Source of the DNA: BOG-224 sp963783505 | GTDB taxonomy: Bacteria; Acidobacteriota; Terriglobia; Bryobacterales; Bryobacteraceae | Reading direction: 5' to 3' | Assembly (NCBI GenBank): GCA_963783505.1 | Contig: CAWAOP010000049.1 | Span: 1-64,000 of the forward strand | Length of the DNA: 64,000 nucleotides | Part shown: positions 1 through 8,043 of the stretch, in pieces | Layout: every line of letters begins with the position of its first letter | Numbering within the stretch: position 1 is the first letter of the stretch | The notes under the pieces: model-generated | The model's database searches: none | Seen by the model: the letters and a program-made list of their open reading frames with translations, nothing else | Told to the model about the DNA's origin: nothing | Made by a program: the position numbers and the translations under genes

Positions 1-335
1 TCCGGCAAGCGAAGCCGGAAGGTTTCAGGCCGGAGCTATACGTCGTCCGAGGATTTCCGGCGATTCAAGACAGCGTGTTCGCCGCGCTTCGAGCGAAGCT
101 CTTGTCACTGGGACAAGACTATCCCGGAGTCGACGTCTCGATCCAGGGGAACGAAGCGCGGCTGGTGATTCCCGATCGGTTCCGAGTCAGTCATGAAGAA
201 CATTTCGCGCAGGTGGCGAAGGCCTTCCTGGGCTATTTGAAGGATCCCAAGAGTCTTCCTCATTGGGAGAAGGCCGAAATGCTCGCCAAGTATTTCGTTT
301 GCACCAAGGGTGTGGAGTTGAGCCGCGGTCATTGA
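1..335 (+). CDS. C-terminal end of a Gfo/Idh/MocA-type oxidoreductase (partial, starts upstream)
   Basis: The reading frame is open from the first bases of the window to a TGA at 333-335, so this is the 3' end of a longer gene. The translation before the first possible GTG start (75) includes the motif PELYVV. As I recall, a phrase of this kind marks the C-terminal domain of putative NAD(P)-dependent sugar oxidoreductases of the Gfo/Idh/MocA superfamily. About 110 codons are visible; the Rossmann domain would lie upstream. A DUF6807 gene follows 25 bp downstream on the same strand, a neighbourhood I recall from Planctomycetes and Bacteroidetes, where both are thought to act on carbohydrates. 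The assignment rests on one short motif and this context, so family membership is likely but the substrate is unknown. Confidence 0.6.
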   Translation, partial: RQAKPEGFRPELYVVRGFPAIQDSVFAALRAKLLSLGQDYPGVDVSIQGNEARLVIPDRFRVSHEEHFAQVAKAFLGYLKDPKSLPHWEKAEMLAKYFVCTKGVELSRGH

Positions 336-360
336 CGGCTGACACGAAAGGAAAGATTCG

Positions 361-1242
361 ATGCTGCGAGTACATAGGCTTCTGTGGCCGACGGTAGCGC
401 TGGCGCTGCCCGCGTTCACTCAGGGTCCGTTCGCTTGGAAAGACACCGGCAACGGCCACCTGGAGTTGCGGGAGGGCGGAAAGCCCGCGCTGGTTTACGA
501 CTATGGCCCGCAACTGAAGGAAGGCGTTCCCGAGAGCAAACGCCGCTGCTGTTACTTCTTCCCGGTCTACACTCCCGCGGGCGTCTCGTTGCTGGACGAC
601 TTCCCGCAGGATCACTTTCACCACCGCGGGTTGTTCTGGTCCTGGCCCGTCGTCAAGACCGGCGGCGCTACGTACGATATCTGGATGAACTTCACCGCCC
701 GGCCCCGTCAATCCAAAATGCCGGCGGTAACAGCAAACGCAAGGGAGGCCACGCTGACGGCGGACAACTTCTGGGAGGCGGATGGCAAAGACATTGTCAA
801 AGAGCATGTGGTGATGCGCGCGCTGCCGGTCCACGGCGCCACTCGGGACCTGGATTTGGAACTCACCTGGGAAGCCATGGGAGCGCCCGTGACGCTTGAA
901 GGGTCCACCGAAGCCGGTAAGAGCTACGGCGGAGTCAGCGCCCGGTTTGCGCCGCGCACCGATACGATCGTCCGCGCGGACGGCCAGATGATCGCTCAAG
1001 ACGAAGACCGCACTCCTCGAAAATGGGCCGAACTCGAGGGCGTTTACGGCGGAAAGAGGGCCGTGCTACGGATCACTCCGGATGAGAAGAACCCCGGCGC
1101 TCCCCACCAGTGGTGCCTTCGGAATTACGGCTTCGTCGGGGCATCGTTCCCCGGCCGCAGCGATACAGTGGATCACTACACGCTCGATCCCGGGAAGCCG
1201 CTGACGCTCAAGTTCCGAGTAAGTGTTTCCGACTTGCCCTAA
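361..1242 (+). CDS. DUF6807 (PmoA-like) family exported protein
   Basis: This 293-residue protein has an N-terminal hydrophobic stretch ending near residue 21 (ALPAFTQG), consistent with a signal peptide. The segment DHFHHRGLFWSW around residue 82 is the histidine-rich signature of the DUF6807 family, often labelled methane oxygenase PmoA in databases although it is unrelated to true PmoA. Biochemical function is not established; the family is usually found beside oxidoreductases and sugar-catabolic genes, as here. It probably forms a transcription unit with the upstream oxidoreductase (25 bp gap). A REP-like sequence begins right at its stop codon. The start at 361 is preceded by the purine-rich run GAAAGGAAAG. 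Confidence 0.75.
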   Translation: MLRVHRLLWPTVALALPAFTQGPFAWKDTGNGHLELREGGKPALVYDYGPQLKEGVPESKRRCCYFFPVYTPAGVSLLDDFPQDHFHHRGLFWSWPVVKTGGATYDIWMNFTARPRQSKMPAVTANAREATLTADNFWEADGKDIVKEHVVMRALPVHGATRDLDLELTWEAMGAPVTLEGSTEAGKSYGGVSARFAPRTDTIVRADGQMIAQDEDRTPRKWAELEGVYGGKRAVLRITPDEKNPGAPHQWCLRNYGFVGASFPGRSDTVDHYTLDPGKPLTLKFRVSVSDLP

Positions 1243-1507
1243 AACCGCTCAGCCTGATCTGCGCGATTATTCGCAGACTCTCTACGCGCCGGCCTGCCCG
1301 TTGAAGAGGGCGAATTTGCCAAAACCGCTAACAGCCTGTGGCGGAAGTGTGCCAAATTGCGGAATACCGACAGGCGACCTAATGGGATCAACGAGTTCCG
1401 AGCGGCGTTCTGTGAACTTCTGAGTGCTGCCATAGGCTGTCAAGCTTGATCCGCCCGTTTTCGCGGTTGACTGGATAATTGCGCAGATCAGGCTGAGCGG
1501 TTTTTCG
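1241..1507. repeat. REPIN-like element: two inverted REP sequences without a transposase
   Basis: A REP-like sequence reading forward at 1241-1274 is matched by its inverted copy at 1475-1507. Both contain the 19-base core CGCTCAGCCTGATCTGCGC, which also flanks the RAYT gene at 5.1-5.9 kb. The 200 bp between the arms has no convincing gene. The arrangement fits a non-autonomous REPIN mobilised in trans by a RAYT. It fills most of the 343-bp gap between the DUF6807 gene and the next gene, ending about 79 bp before that gene's start. Confidence 0.75.
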
Positions 1508-1585
1508 TGCGACCCAAAAAGGATACGGAGGTAACAATCGGGTAACATGAGCCCTGTACACTCCTTCTTGAAAGGAGAAGCAGGC

Positions 1586-2449
1586 ATGAAACTCAGGTTC
1601 ACAGTTTTGGCGGCGTCCATTCTGCTTCTGGCGGGCATCGCGCCCGCACAGACGGCCGCCGAACTATTGCAGAAGGGAATCTACACCCAGCAGACCGCGG
1701 GCAAGGTGGACGATTCGATCGACATCTACCGCCAGGCCATAACCGCCGCGGGAACGGACCGCGCCGTGGCCGCGCGCGCGCAAATGATGATTGTCAGCGC
1801 CATGATCCAGAAGGGCGATTTCTCGGGCGCCGCGCGGGAATTCAGCATGTTTACCGCGAATTATTCGGACCAGAAGGACCTCATGTCCTCGACGAGCTCG
1901 CTGATGCGGGCTATCGCGACCTTGCGGACGGCAAGCGCACAGGCGCCGCAGCCGCCAGCACAACCGACGCTTGGAACGCTTCAAAACGGGGTCTACCATC
2001 ACACGGCCACCGGCGTCGAGGTTCATCTCAGGGATGGTTGGACATTCACCGGCGATGCCGCTGCAGGAGGCGGCGGCGACTCCGCGACGTTCAGCTACGG
2101 CGGCGGCAGCTACTACATGTGGCTGCGCAACGACCCTCAGGCGGACATCGACGTGGCACTACAACAGGACGAGCAGTTCAGGATCCACGAAACCCAGGGC
2201 GCCGGCGCCCTAGCTAACTTCCGGATCAAGGAGAGCGTCAGCCCGTACAGGTGGAACACCAGGGACGGCAAGGGCAAAGGCCTCGCGGTCGTCTTCGAAT
2301 ACGGCAAGGATTTTGAAAATGTCGAGTACGATATTTGGGTTCGCACACCTACCAACCTGGTTTTCTTCCGGGCTAGGTGTCCGGCCGCTCAGCTCCTATC
2401 GGCACAGGACGCGCTTTCGGTTCTGGCTACCGACACCACTGTCCCATAA
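1586..2449 (+). CDS. Exported TPR-like protein of unknown function
   Basis: The start at 1586 is chosen because AAAGGAG lies just upstream and the product then begins with a clean signal peptide (MKLRFTVLAASILLLAGIAP, cleavage near AQT). The mature protein is about 265 residues. Residues 20-110 form a helical repeat region resembling tetratricopeptide or outer-membrane lipoprotein-assembly repeats (AAELLQKGIYTQQ, DSIDIYRQAI). A Pro/Gln linker follows, then a C-terminal domain rich in aromatic and glycine residues that I do not recognise. It ends 5 bp before the histidine kinase start, so the three genes to 5071 are probably one operon and this protein may sense or condition the same envelope signal. 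No enzymatic motif is visible. Confidence 0.75.
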   Translation: MKLRFTVLAASILLLAGIAPAQTAAELLQKGIYTQQTAGKVDDSIDIYRQAITAAGTDRAVAARAQMMIVSAMIQKGDFSGAAREFSMFTANYSDQKDLMSSTSSLMRAIATLRTASAQAPQPPAQPTLGTLQNGVYHHTATGVEVHLRDGWTFTGDAAAGGGGDSATFSYGGGSYYMWLRNDPQADIDVALQQDEQFRIHETQGAGALANFRIKESVSPYRWNTRDGKGKGLAVVFEYGKDFENVEYDIWVRTPTNLVFFRARCPAAQLLSAQDALSVLATDTTVP

Positions 2450-2454
2450 AAAGC

Positions 2455-4380
2455 ATGGCCCTCGGCGCCAAACTCGGGCAGGACCGCAGCCTCTGGGTGT
2501 TGACGCTATTCCTGTTCGTCGGCGTACTGCTGCCCACCGGTTGCGTGCTTTGGTTCATGAATGCCGCGGCCGGCAGCCAGGCGGAGACGGCGCGGCAGAG
2601 CGTGGCGGAGGCGTATCGCGGACAGTTGCGCCTGGTTCGCGACAGCCTCGATGGTCTCTGGCGGGCTCGCGCGAATGCGGTTCCGCCTCCGTCCGGAGAC
2701 TGGAACCCTTCCGATTTCCCTCGCGTGCTGGATGCGAGCGGGGCCGATTCAGTAATCCTCCTCGATAAAACGGGCGCCTCCGTCCGCTGGCCGGGCGGGG
2801 CGCCCGTGTCTTTTTCGCCCAATGAAAATGCAGGCTGGGACCACGCGCTCTTCCTGGAACGCCAGCGTCAGTTCACAGAGGCCGCCGCAGAGTTCGGAAA
2901 GCTGACAGTCGGAAGCCAGGCTCCGAACCTGGCCTCGCTCGCCGCGCAGGCCCAGGCGAGGTGCCTGGTACAGAGCGGGCAAAAGCAAGCTGCCCTAGCG
3001 GTCATTCTGGACAAGTTCTCCTCTCCCTCGCCTCAGTTTGACGCTTTGGGCGGATTCCTGCCGGCGGAGGAGCAGTTGCTCGCCGTCCATTTACTCAAGC
3101 CCTCCGACCCGCGGTTTGTAGCGGCGCTTCGGCTCCTCTCGATTTGGCTGAGCGATTATTCATTGCCGATTCCATCGGCGCAGCGGCTCTTCCTGATGAC
3201 CGAGTTGGCCTCGTTATCCCCCGTCCGGCTCGAGTTGCGAACGTTTGCGGCGGAACGCCTGGCTGCGGACTTCGAGGCCACCGAGTCCGGTCGCTCGAAC
3301 GGCGTCGGCTTACAGGCCTGCCAGATGCGCCACGTGTGGAAACTGCCGGTGGCGGGTGGAAGAGCGATCGCCTTGTATCGCGTTGAATCCGTGGTTCGGT
3401 CGGCGAAAAGCGTTTTGACGCAGGGAAACGGCGGCAACGCCGTTTTCTCCCTGAAAGCGCCCGGTCAAACAGCGCGGGAAGGGCGGCCGGGTCAGGTCCA
3501 GTTCGATGCGATTCCCGCCGGCGAGATGTTGCCGGGTTGGGAGGTCTCGCTGTCGCTTGCGAACGCGCGCGACTTCGACGTTGCTGCCCGCGGCAGGCGC
3601 GCTGTTTACATTTGGGCGGGATACCTGGCGGCCGCGGCCATCGCCCTCGCCGGCTTCCTGGCAATCGCGGCCTTGCGGCGACAGGCCCGGCTGGCGCGGC
3701 TGCGGACGGACCTGGTCGCGGCGGTTTCCCACGAGTTGAAGACGCCCCTGGCCTCGATGCGCCTGTTGCTTGAAACTCTCATCGAAGATGGTTTCCAGAA
3801 CGAAAAAGCGGCTCGCGAGTATCTCGAATTAATCGCCGGCGAGAACCTGCGCCTCGGCCGCCTGATCGATAACTTCCTGGCCTTCTCGCGCATGGAGCGC
3901 AGTCGCCAGAAGTTCGATTTCGCGGAAACGCACGCGGAAGACGTCGTCCAACCGGCGATGTTCGCGATGCGCGAGCGCTTCCGCGCCCCGGATACGCACG
4001 TGGAAGTGGATGTGACCGCCGGCCTGCCGCCGCTGTGGGCCAACCGCGACGCAATAGTCACGGTTCTGTTGAATCTCTTGGATAACGCTCACAAATATAC
4101 CGGGCGGGAGAAACGGATTTCCCTTCGCGCGTTCCGGGAAAATGGATGCGTGGTGTTCTCGGTACAGGACAACGGTATTGGCATCGCAAAGCGGGACCAG
4201 AAGCGGATTTTCCGAAGCTTCTACCGCGTGGATCGGCGGTTGGCGCGGGAGACCGGCGGCTGCGGATTGGGCCTGAGCATCGTGGACTTTATCGTGCGCG
4301 CGCACGGCGGGTCGGTGGCGGTGGAAAGCCGGCCCGGCGCGGGCAGCACGTTTCGGGTGGCGATTCCCTATGAGGGCTGA
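2455..4380 (+). CDS. Sensor histidine kinase, transmembrane
   Basis: Start 2455 gives a 641-residue protein with a first membrane helix at about residues 12-34, a long periplasmic region, a second helix at about 383-407 and then the kinase core. The H box SHELKTP carries the phospho-accepting His426; the N box reads LLNLLDNAHKYT near 540; the G1 box is DNGIG and the G2 box is GCGLGLS. These are the HisKA and HATPase_c domains of an orthodox histidine kinase. The gene overlaps the start of the response regulator by 11 bp, so the pair is translationally coupled. The periplasmic sensing domain has no recognisable fold, so the stimulus is unknown. The same frame is open back to 2377, but that would overlap the upstream gene. 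Confidence 0.95.
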   Translation: MALGAKLGQDRSLWVLTLFLFVGVLLPTGCVLWFMNAAAGSQAETARQSVAEAYRGQLRLVRDSLDGLWRARANAVPPPSGDWNPSDFPRVLDASGADSVILLDKTGASVRWPGGAPVSFSPNENAGWDHALFLERQRQFTEAAAEFGKLTVGSQAPNLASLAAQAQARCLVQSGQKQAALAVILDKFSSPSPQFDALGGFLPAEEQLLAVHLLKPSDPRFVAALRLLSIWLSDYSLPIPSAQRLFLMTELASLSPVRLELRTFAAERLAADFEATESGRSNGVGLQACQMRHVWKLPVAGGRAIALYRVESVVRSAKSVLTQGNGGNAVFSLKAPGQTAREGRPGQVQFDAIPAGEMLPGWEVSLSLANARDFDVAARGRRAVYIWAGYLAAAAIALAGFLAIAALRRQARLARLRTDLVAAVSHELKTPLASMRLLLETLIEDGFQNEKAAREYLELIAGENLRLGRLIDNFLAFSRMERSRQKFDFAETHAEDVVQPAMFAMRERFRAPDTHVEVDVTAGLPPLWANRDAIVTVLLNLLDNAHKYTGREKRISLRAFRENGCVVFSVQDNGIGIAKRDQKRIFRSFYRVDRRLARETGGCGLGLSIVDFIVRAHGGSVAVESRPGAGSTFRVAIPYEG

Positions 4381-5071
4381 TACGAGCGGCAATCCAAGGC
4401 GTCTGCGAATCCTAGTTGTCGAGGATGAGCCCGCGATGCTGCGCGGGTTGAAAGACACTTTCGAAACCCGCGGGTTCGAGGTGCTGACCGCCGCCGATGG
4501 CGCGACCGGCCGCGAGTTAGCCATGAGCGCGTCGGTCGATCTGATCCTGCTGGATATCATGCTGCCGCGCGTCAACGGCTACGAAATCTGCCGCGATGTC
4601 CGCGCGCGCGAATTGGAAATGCCGATCCTGATGCTCACCGCGAAGGGCCAGGAGGAAGATATCGTGCTCGGGCTGAACCTGGGGGCGGACGATTACATCA
4701 CCAAGCCGTTCCGCAGAGGCGAACTCATCGCGCGGGTGGACGCATTTCTCAGGAGGAGCAAGTTCAAGAAGAGCGTCGTAACCTTCGACGACTTCGAACT
4801 GAACCTGACTTCGCGCAGGCTGTTCAGAGCCGGGCGGGAGATTGAGCTGACAACCAAGGAGTTCGGGCTGCTTGCCTTCTTGCTCGATCGGCGGGGCGGC
4901 GCGCTCACGCGCGATCAAATCCTGGATGCCGTGTGGGGCCGTACCGTAGCCGTCACCCCGAGGAGCATCGATCGCTGCGTGGCCACGCTCCGCAGTAAGA
5001 TTGAGCGCGATGCGCGAAGGCCGCGCTATATCCAAACCATCCGCGATATCGGCTACAGGTTCGAGGGTTAG
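4370..5071 (+). CDS. OmpR/PhoB-family response regulator
   Basis: The 233-residue protein has an N-terminal receiver domain with phospho-acceptor Asp62 (DLILLDIMLP) and the conserved Lys112 in TKPF, followed by a winged-helix trans_reg_C DNA-binding domain (ELTTKEFGLLAFL, then RSIDRCVATLRSKIE and the C-terminal GYRFEG). This is the standard architecture and length for OmpR-type transcription factors. It overlaps the kinase gene and is its obvious partner. The RAYT/REP element begins 5 bp after its stop codon. Confidence 0.95.
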   Translation: MRADTSGNPRRLRILVVEDEPAMLRGLKDTFETRGFEVLTAADGATGRELAMSASVDLILLDIMLPRVNGYEICRDVRARELEMPILMLTAKGQEEDIVLGLNLGADDYITKPFRRGELIARVDAFLRRSKFKKSVVTFDDFELNLTSRRLFRAGREIELTTKEFGLLAFLLDRRGGALTRDQILDAVWGRTVAVTPRSIDRCVATLRSKIERDARRPRYIQTIRDIGYRFEG

Positions 5072-5075
5072 GTAA

Positions 5076-5910
5076 CTCGCTCAGCCTGATCTGCGCTATT
5101 ATTCGCGCACAACTCAGGCGGCGGCCTGATTGGCGATGAAGGCGAGCTGGGGCTGACGTTGAAGCTCGCTGAGCGCCCATATGGGTCGCTTCGGGGGCCG
5201 CCCAGGGAGCCAGTGGCGGCCGAAGTGCTCGGAGAACGTGCGGACGAATCCGTCATCGCCAAAGGGACGGCCCGCGTACGTGCACTGCCGCAATCGGCTC
5301 GCGGGTGCTTCGCTTTCGGCGGCGAGGATCGCCGACCAGTCCATACCCTCCGATTCGAGGCGCCACCACGCCAAGTCTGTAGCCAGGCTCGGGTCCGGAC
5401 CGCCGAGATGCGCCGCGGCGCTCGACCAAAGGTAGTCCGCCGCGGCTGGCGCCATGCCGGCGCGGACGGGGTTGTTATCCACGTATGCGAGTGCGCTCCA
5501 GACGTGGGAGCGGCCGAGCGCGCAGGCGAAGAAGCGGTTCTGCCAGAGGTGGCCGCTGCGGTCGTGTCGTGCGTTGAAGTACTGGGCATAGCGGCCATGC
5601 ACGCGGCGAAGCAGGACCGCCAGCGAGTCCTCGCGGGCGGGCAGGACGACAAGATGCACGTGGTTGGTCATGAGACACCAGCCGAGGAGCGAAGCCTCGA
5701 CGTCTTGAAGATTGCCGCGGAGCAGGCGGAGATAGGTTATGCGGTCGGTATCGTCGGAGAAGGTGAGCCGGCGGTCTACCCCGCGCTGGGTGACATGGCA
5801 AGGGACGCCCGGGAGGATGCAGCGATCACGGCGTGGCATATGTGGAGAGATCGGCGGCAGGCCGGGGGAACCTTAGGAAAAATCGCGCAGATCAGGCTGA
5901 GCGGTTTTCG
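5076..5910. mobile_element. RAYT unit: transposase gene bracketed by inverted REP sequences
   Basis: An 835-bp unit bounded by REP-like sequences in opposite orientation at 5076-5108 and 5877-5910. Each contains the core CGCTCAGCCTGATCTGCGC, and the single gene between them is a RAYT. The outer flanks are the response-regulator stop codon on one side and the start of a TPR gene 17 bp beyond the other. A transposon-less copy of the same inverted REP pair sits at 1241-1507. Confidence 0.8.
5114..5839 (-). CDS. REP-associated tyrosine transposase (RAYT, IS200-like Y1 family)
   Basis: The 241-residue protein has the N-terminal VPCHVTQRG segment, the HUH metal-binding motif H60-V-H62 inside MTNHVHLVVLP, and a helix RRVHGRYAQYFN holding the candidate catalytic tyrosine (Tyr84 or Tyr87), followed by SGHLWQNRF and the AYVDNNPVRAGM motif. 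These are the signatures of RAYTs, domesticated Y1 transposases that act on REP hairpins. Family length is about 150-250 residues, so it is full length. It is transcribed opposite to its neighbours and its ends lie close to inverted REP sequences, the expected substrate. Confidence 0.93.
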   Translation of the reverse strand: MPRRDRCILPGVPCHVTQRGVDRRLTFSDDTDRITYLRLLRGNLQDVEASLLGWCLMTNHVHLVVLPAREDSLAVLLRRVHGRYAQYFNARHDRSGHLWQNRFFACALGRSHVWSALAYVDNNPVRAGMAPAAADYLWSSAAAHLGGPDPSLATDLAWWRLESEGMDWSAILAAESEAPASRLRQCTYAGRPFGDDGFVRTFSEHFGRHWLPGRPPKRPIWALSELQRQPQLAFIANQAAA

Positions 5911-5926
5911 TCGTACTATCAAAGCC

Positions 5927-7180
5927 ATGAGACACGCGCCTGTTCTGACGGTTCTTTTGCTTGGCGCGGCAATCGCGCAGACTCCCGAGCCGTGGAGGCA
6001 AAGCCTCGCGGATCATAAGTGGGATCAAGCCGAACCCTTGCTGCAAAGGGCTCTCCAACAAGGCGAAACGGCCGCGGCGCTACGCGGCCTGGCTACCGTC
6101 TATCGCGCGACGGGCCGCCTGGAGGCCGCGCGCCCATTGCTGGGACGCGCCGTCGCGTTGGAAGAGAGCGTCGCCAGCGTCGAGGAACTCGCGGGAGTAG
6201 ATACTGCCTTGGGACAACTCGACCAGGCCGAGGCGCTTTACCGGCGTTCGCTCGATTTGCACGGCCGTAGCGGCGAAGACCCTCGCAATTCCATAGCGAC
6301 CCTCCAGCATCTCGCGCAAGTCCTGGCACTGGAATCCCAGTTCGGGCCGGCGGAGCAGGCCGCCAACATGGCCATTACTCTGCGGGGAGAGCCGGGAAAG
6401 GCGCCGCCGCAGGAATTATCGGCCGATCTCGGCGTGCTAGCCCGCTTGCAACAGATCGAAAAAAAGTTCCCGGAGGCCATCGCTACGTGGGAGCGCGTCG
6501 TGTTCGTGCATGAGGCCGCTTACGGTATCGACGATCTCAGGCTGGCGACGGACTTGGACAACATCGCCGCCTTGCGGATGGCCACGAAGGAATTCACGGG
6601 GGCCGAACAGACCCTGCGGCGCGCGCTTGGCATCCGCGAAATCAACCGCGGAGGCTTCAACGCGGAGGTGGGCCGCACGCTGGATCAACTGGGCGACGCT
6701 TTGTTCGCGCAGAAGCGCTTCAATGACGCCGTCCCCGTGTATCAGCGAGCGCTCGACATCTGGAGCAAGCTGCTGGAGCCCACCGATACATCGCTGGCCC
6801 TCAACCTGGACCGCCTGGCGTTCGCCAACGCGCAGATCGGCAAGTACGCCGAAGCGGAGCGGCTCTATCTTCAAGCTTTGAAGCTGCGCGATTCCGACGA
6901 CATCGCCAACCTCCGCAATCTGGCCGTAGCCCGCGCCGCGCAAGAGCATTACGCCGATGCGGAACCGCTCTACCGGCGCGCAACCAGTATGCTCGACGAG
7001 CCTCAGAACAGCGATCCGAAGGCGCTATTGGAGATGCTCACCGACTACGACGACCTCCTGCGCAAGCTCAACCGCACGGCCGATGCCGTGCGCGTCGAGG
7101 CTCGCATCCGGCGTCTCGGTGAAGCGATTCCTCCGGCCAAGGCCGCAGCCGGCGACATCACCGGCAAAAAGGAGAAATAA
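5927..7180 (+). CDS. Exported TPR-repeat protein
   Basis: The frame is open far upstream through the RAYT region, but that stretch is antisense to the transposase. The ATG at 5927 gives a proper signal peptide (MRHAPVLTVLLLGAAIAQ) and a 417-residue product. At least five tetratricopeptide-like repeats follow, for example AAALRGLATVYRATGRLEAA, NIAALRMATKEFTGAEQTLR and LDQLGDALFAQKRFNDA. Such proteins are usually scaffolds for protein-protein contacts; a specific partner cannot be named. The REP arm of the RAYT unit lies immediately upstream, so its native promoter may have been displaced or may lie inside the element. The flavin reductase gene begins 4 bp downstream. Confidence 0.85.
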   Translation: MRHAPVLTVLLLGAAIAQTPEPWRQSLADHKWDQAEPLLQRALQQGETAAALRGLATVYRATGRLEAARPLLGRAVALEESVASVEELAGVDTALGQLDQAEALYRRSLDLHGRSGEDPRNSIATLQHLAQVLALESQFGPAEQAANMAITLRGEPGKAPPQELSADLGVLARLQQIEKKFPEAIATWERVVFVHEAAYGIDDLRLATDLDNIAALRMATKEFTGAEQTLRRALGIREINRGGFNAEVGRTLDQLGDALFAQKRFNDAVPVYQRALDIWSKLLEPTDTSLALNLDRLAFANAQIGKYAEAERLYLQALKLRDSDDIANLRNLAVARAAQEHYADAEPLYRRATSMLDEPQNSDPKALLEMLTDYDDLLRKLNRTADAVRVEARIRRLGEAIPPAKAAAGDITGKKEK

Positions 7181-7184
7181 GTAC

Positions 7185-7820
7185 ATGATCGTGAACCCGG
7201 ATGAGCACCTTCCTAAGGACATTTACAAGCTGATGATCGGCGCGATCGTGCCACGGCCGATCGCCTTTGTTTCCACAATCAGCGCCGCCGGCGTTCGAAA
7301 TCTCGCGCCGTTCAGTTTCTTCACGGGCGTTGGCTCGAACCCTCCGGCCGTCTGCTTTTGTCCGGCTCGGCGCGAGAGCGACGGCGCGCGGAAGGACACG
7401 CTTCGCAACGTCCTGGAGACAGGCGAGTTCGTCGTGAACGTCGTGTCCGAGGAAATCGCCGCGCAGATGAACATGTGCGCCGCGGATTTCGAGCCGGAGA
7501 TCGACGAATTCGAGATCGCCGGTCTGACATCCGTTCCGAGCGACCTGGTAAAGCCGCCCCGCGTCGGCGAATCGCCCATCCAAATGGAGTGCAGACTCTT
7601 GCAAACCGTGGAGATCTGCGACCAGCCGCTCGGCGCGACCCTGGTGATTGGGCGGGTCCTCCGCTTCCACATCGCGGACGAGTTGTTCGACGACTTCCGA
7701 ATCGATCCGGACAAGCTTCGCGCCGTCGGCCGCATGGGCGGGCCAACCTATACAAGAACTCTCGACCGCTTCAGTTTGCCCAGGCCCACACCGGCGGACT
7801 TTGGGTTTCGAGGGCGCTAA
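7185..7820 (+). CDS. Flavin reductase family protein (FMN-binding split barrel)
   Basis: The 211-residue product begins 4 bp after the TPR gene, with AAAAAGGAG about 10 bp upstream. It has the flavin_reductase-like domain: VPRPIAFVSTIS near residue 21, NLAPFSFFTGVGSNPP near 39, and a DTLRNVLETGEFVVNVV segment, all typical of FMN-binding split-barrel NAD(P)H:flavin oxidoreductases. The family supplies reduced flavin to monooxygenases or acts on small substrates; no partner monooxygenase is visible nearby. It is probably cotranscribed with the TPR gene, which gives no functional clue. Confidence 0.88.
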   Translation: MIVNPDEHLPKDIYKLMIGAIVPRPIAFVSTISAAGVRNLAPFSFFTGVGSNPPAVCFCPARRESDGARKDTLRNVLETGEFVVNVVSEEIAAQMNMCAADFEPEIDEFEIAGLTSVPSDLVKPPRVGESPIQMECRLLQTVEICDQPLGATLVIGRVLRFHIADELFDDFRIDPDKLRAVGRMGGPTYTRTLDRFSLPRPTPADFGFRGR

Positions 7821-8043
7821 GCGCGGGCTGTGCCACGCGCGAGCCTTCGGCCAAATCGCGTGCATAGGGTCCGCTTGTTCAACCGCTTGCTTTCAGTACC
7901 TTAAGCCGGATATAGTTTGGTTCCACAACCGCGCACACCCGAATCGACGCCGGCCGAAGGTTCGAAGCCTGTTCCGGGCGCGCATCACCGGCACATGCGT
8001 TGTGGGGACGCCGCAAGGCGAGAGGATCGGAAAGGACTGCGAA

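Noticed and set aside
187..999. Long minus-strand open frame opposite the DUF6807 gene
   Set aside because: It is a shadow of a GC-rich coding strand; the plus-strand frame has a signal peptide and family motif.
5159..5926. In-frame upstream extension of the second TPR gene by 256 codons
   Set aside because: This stretch is antisense to the RAYT gene and lacks protein-like composition; the signal peptide at 5927 marks the start.
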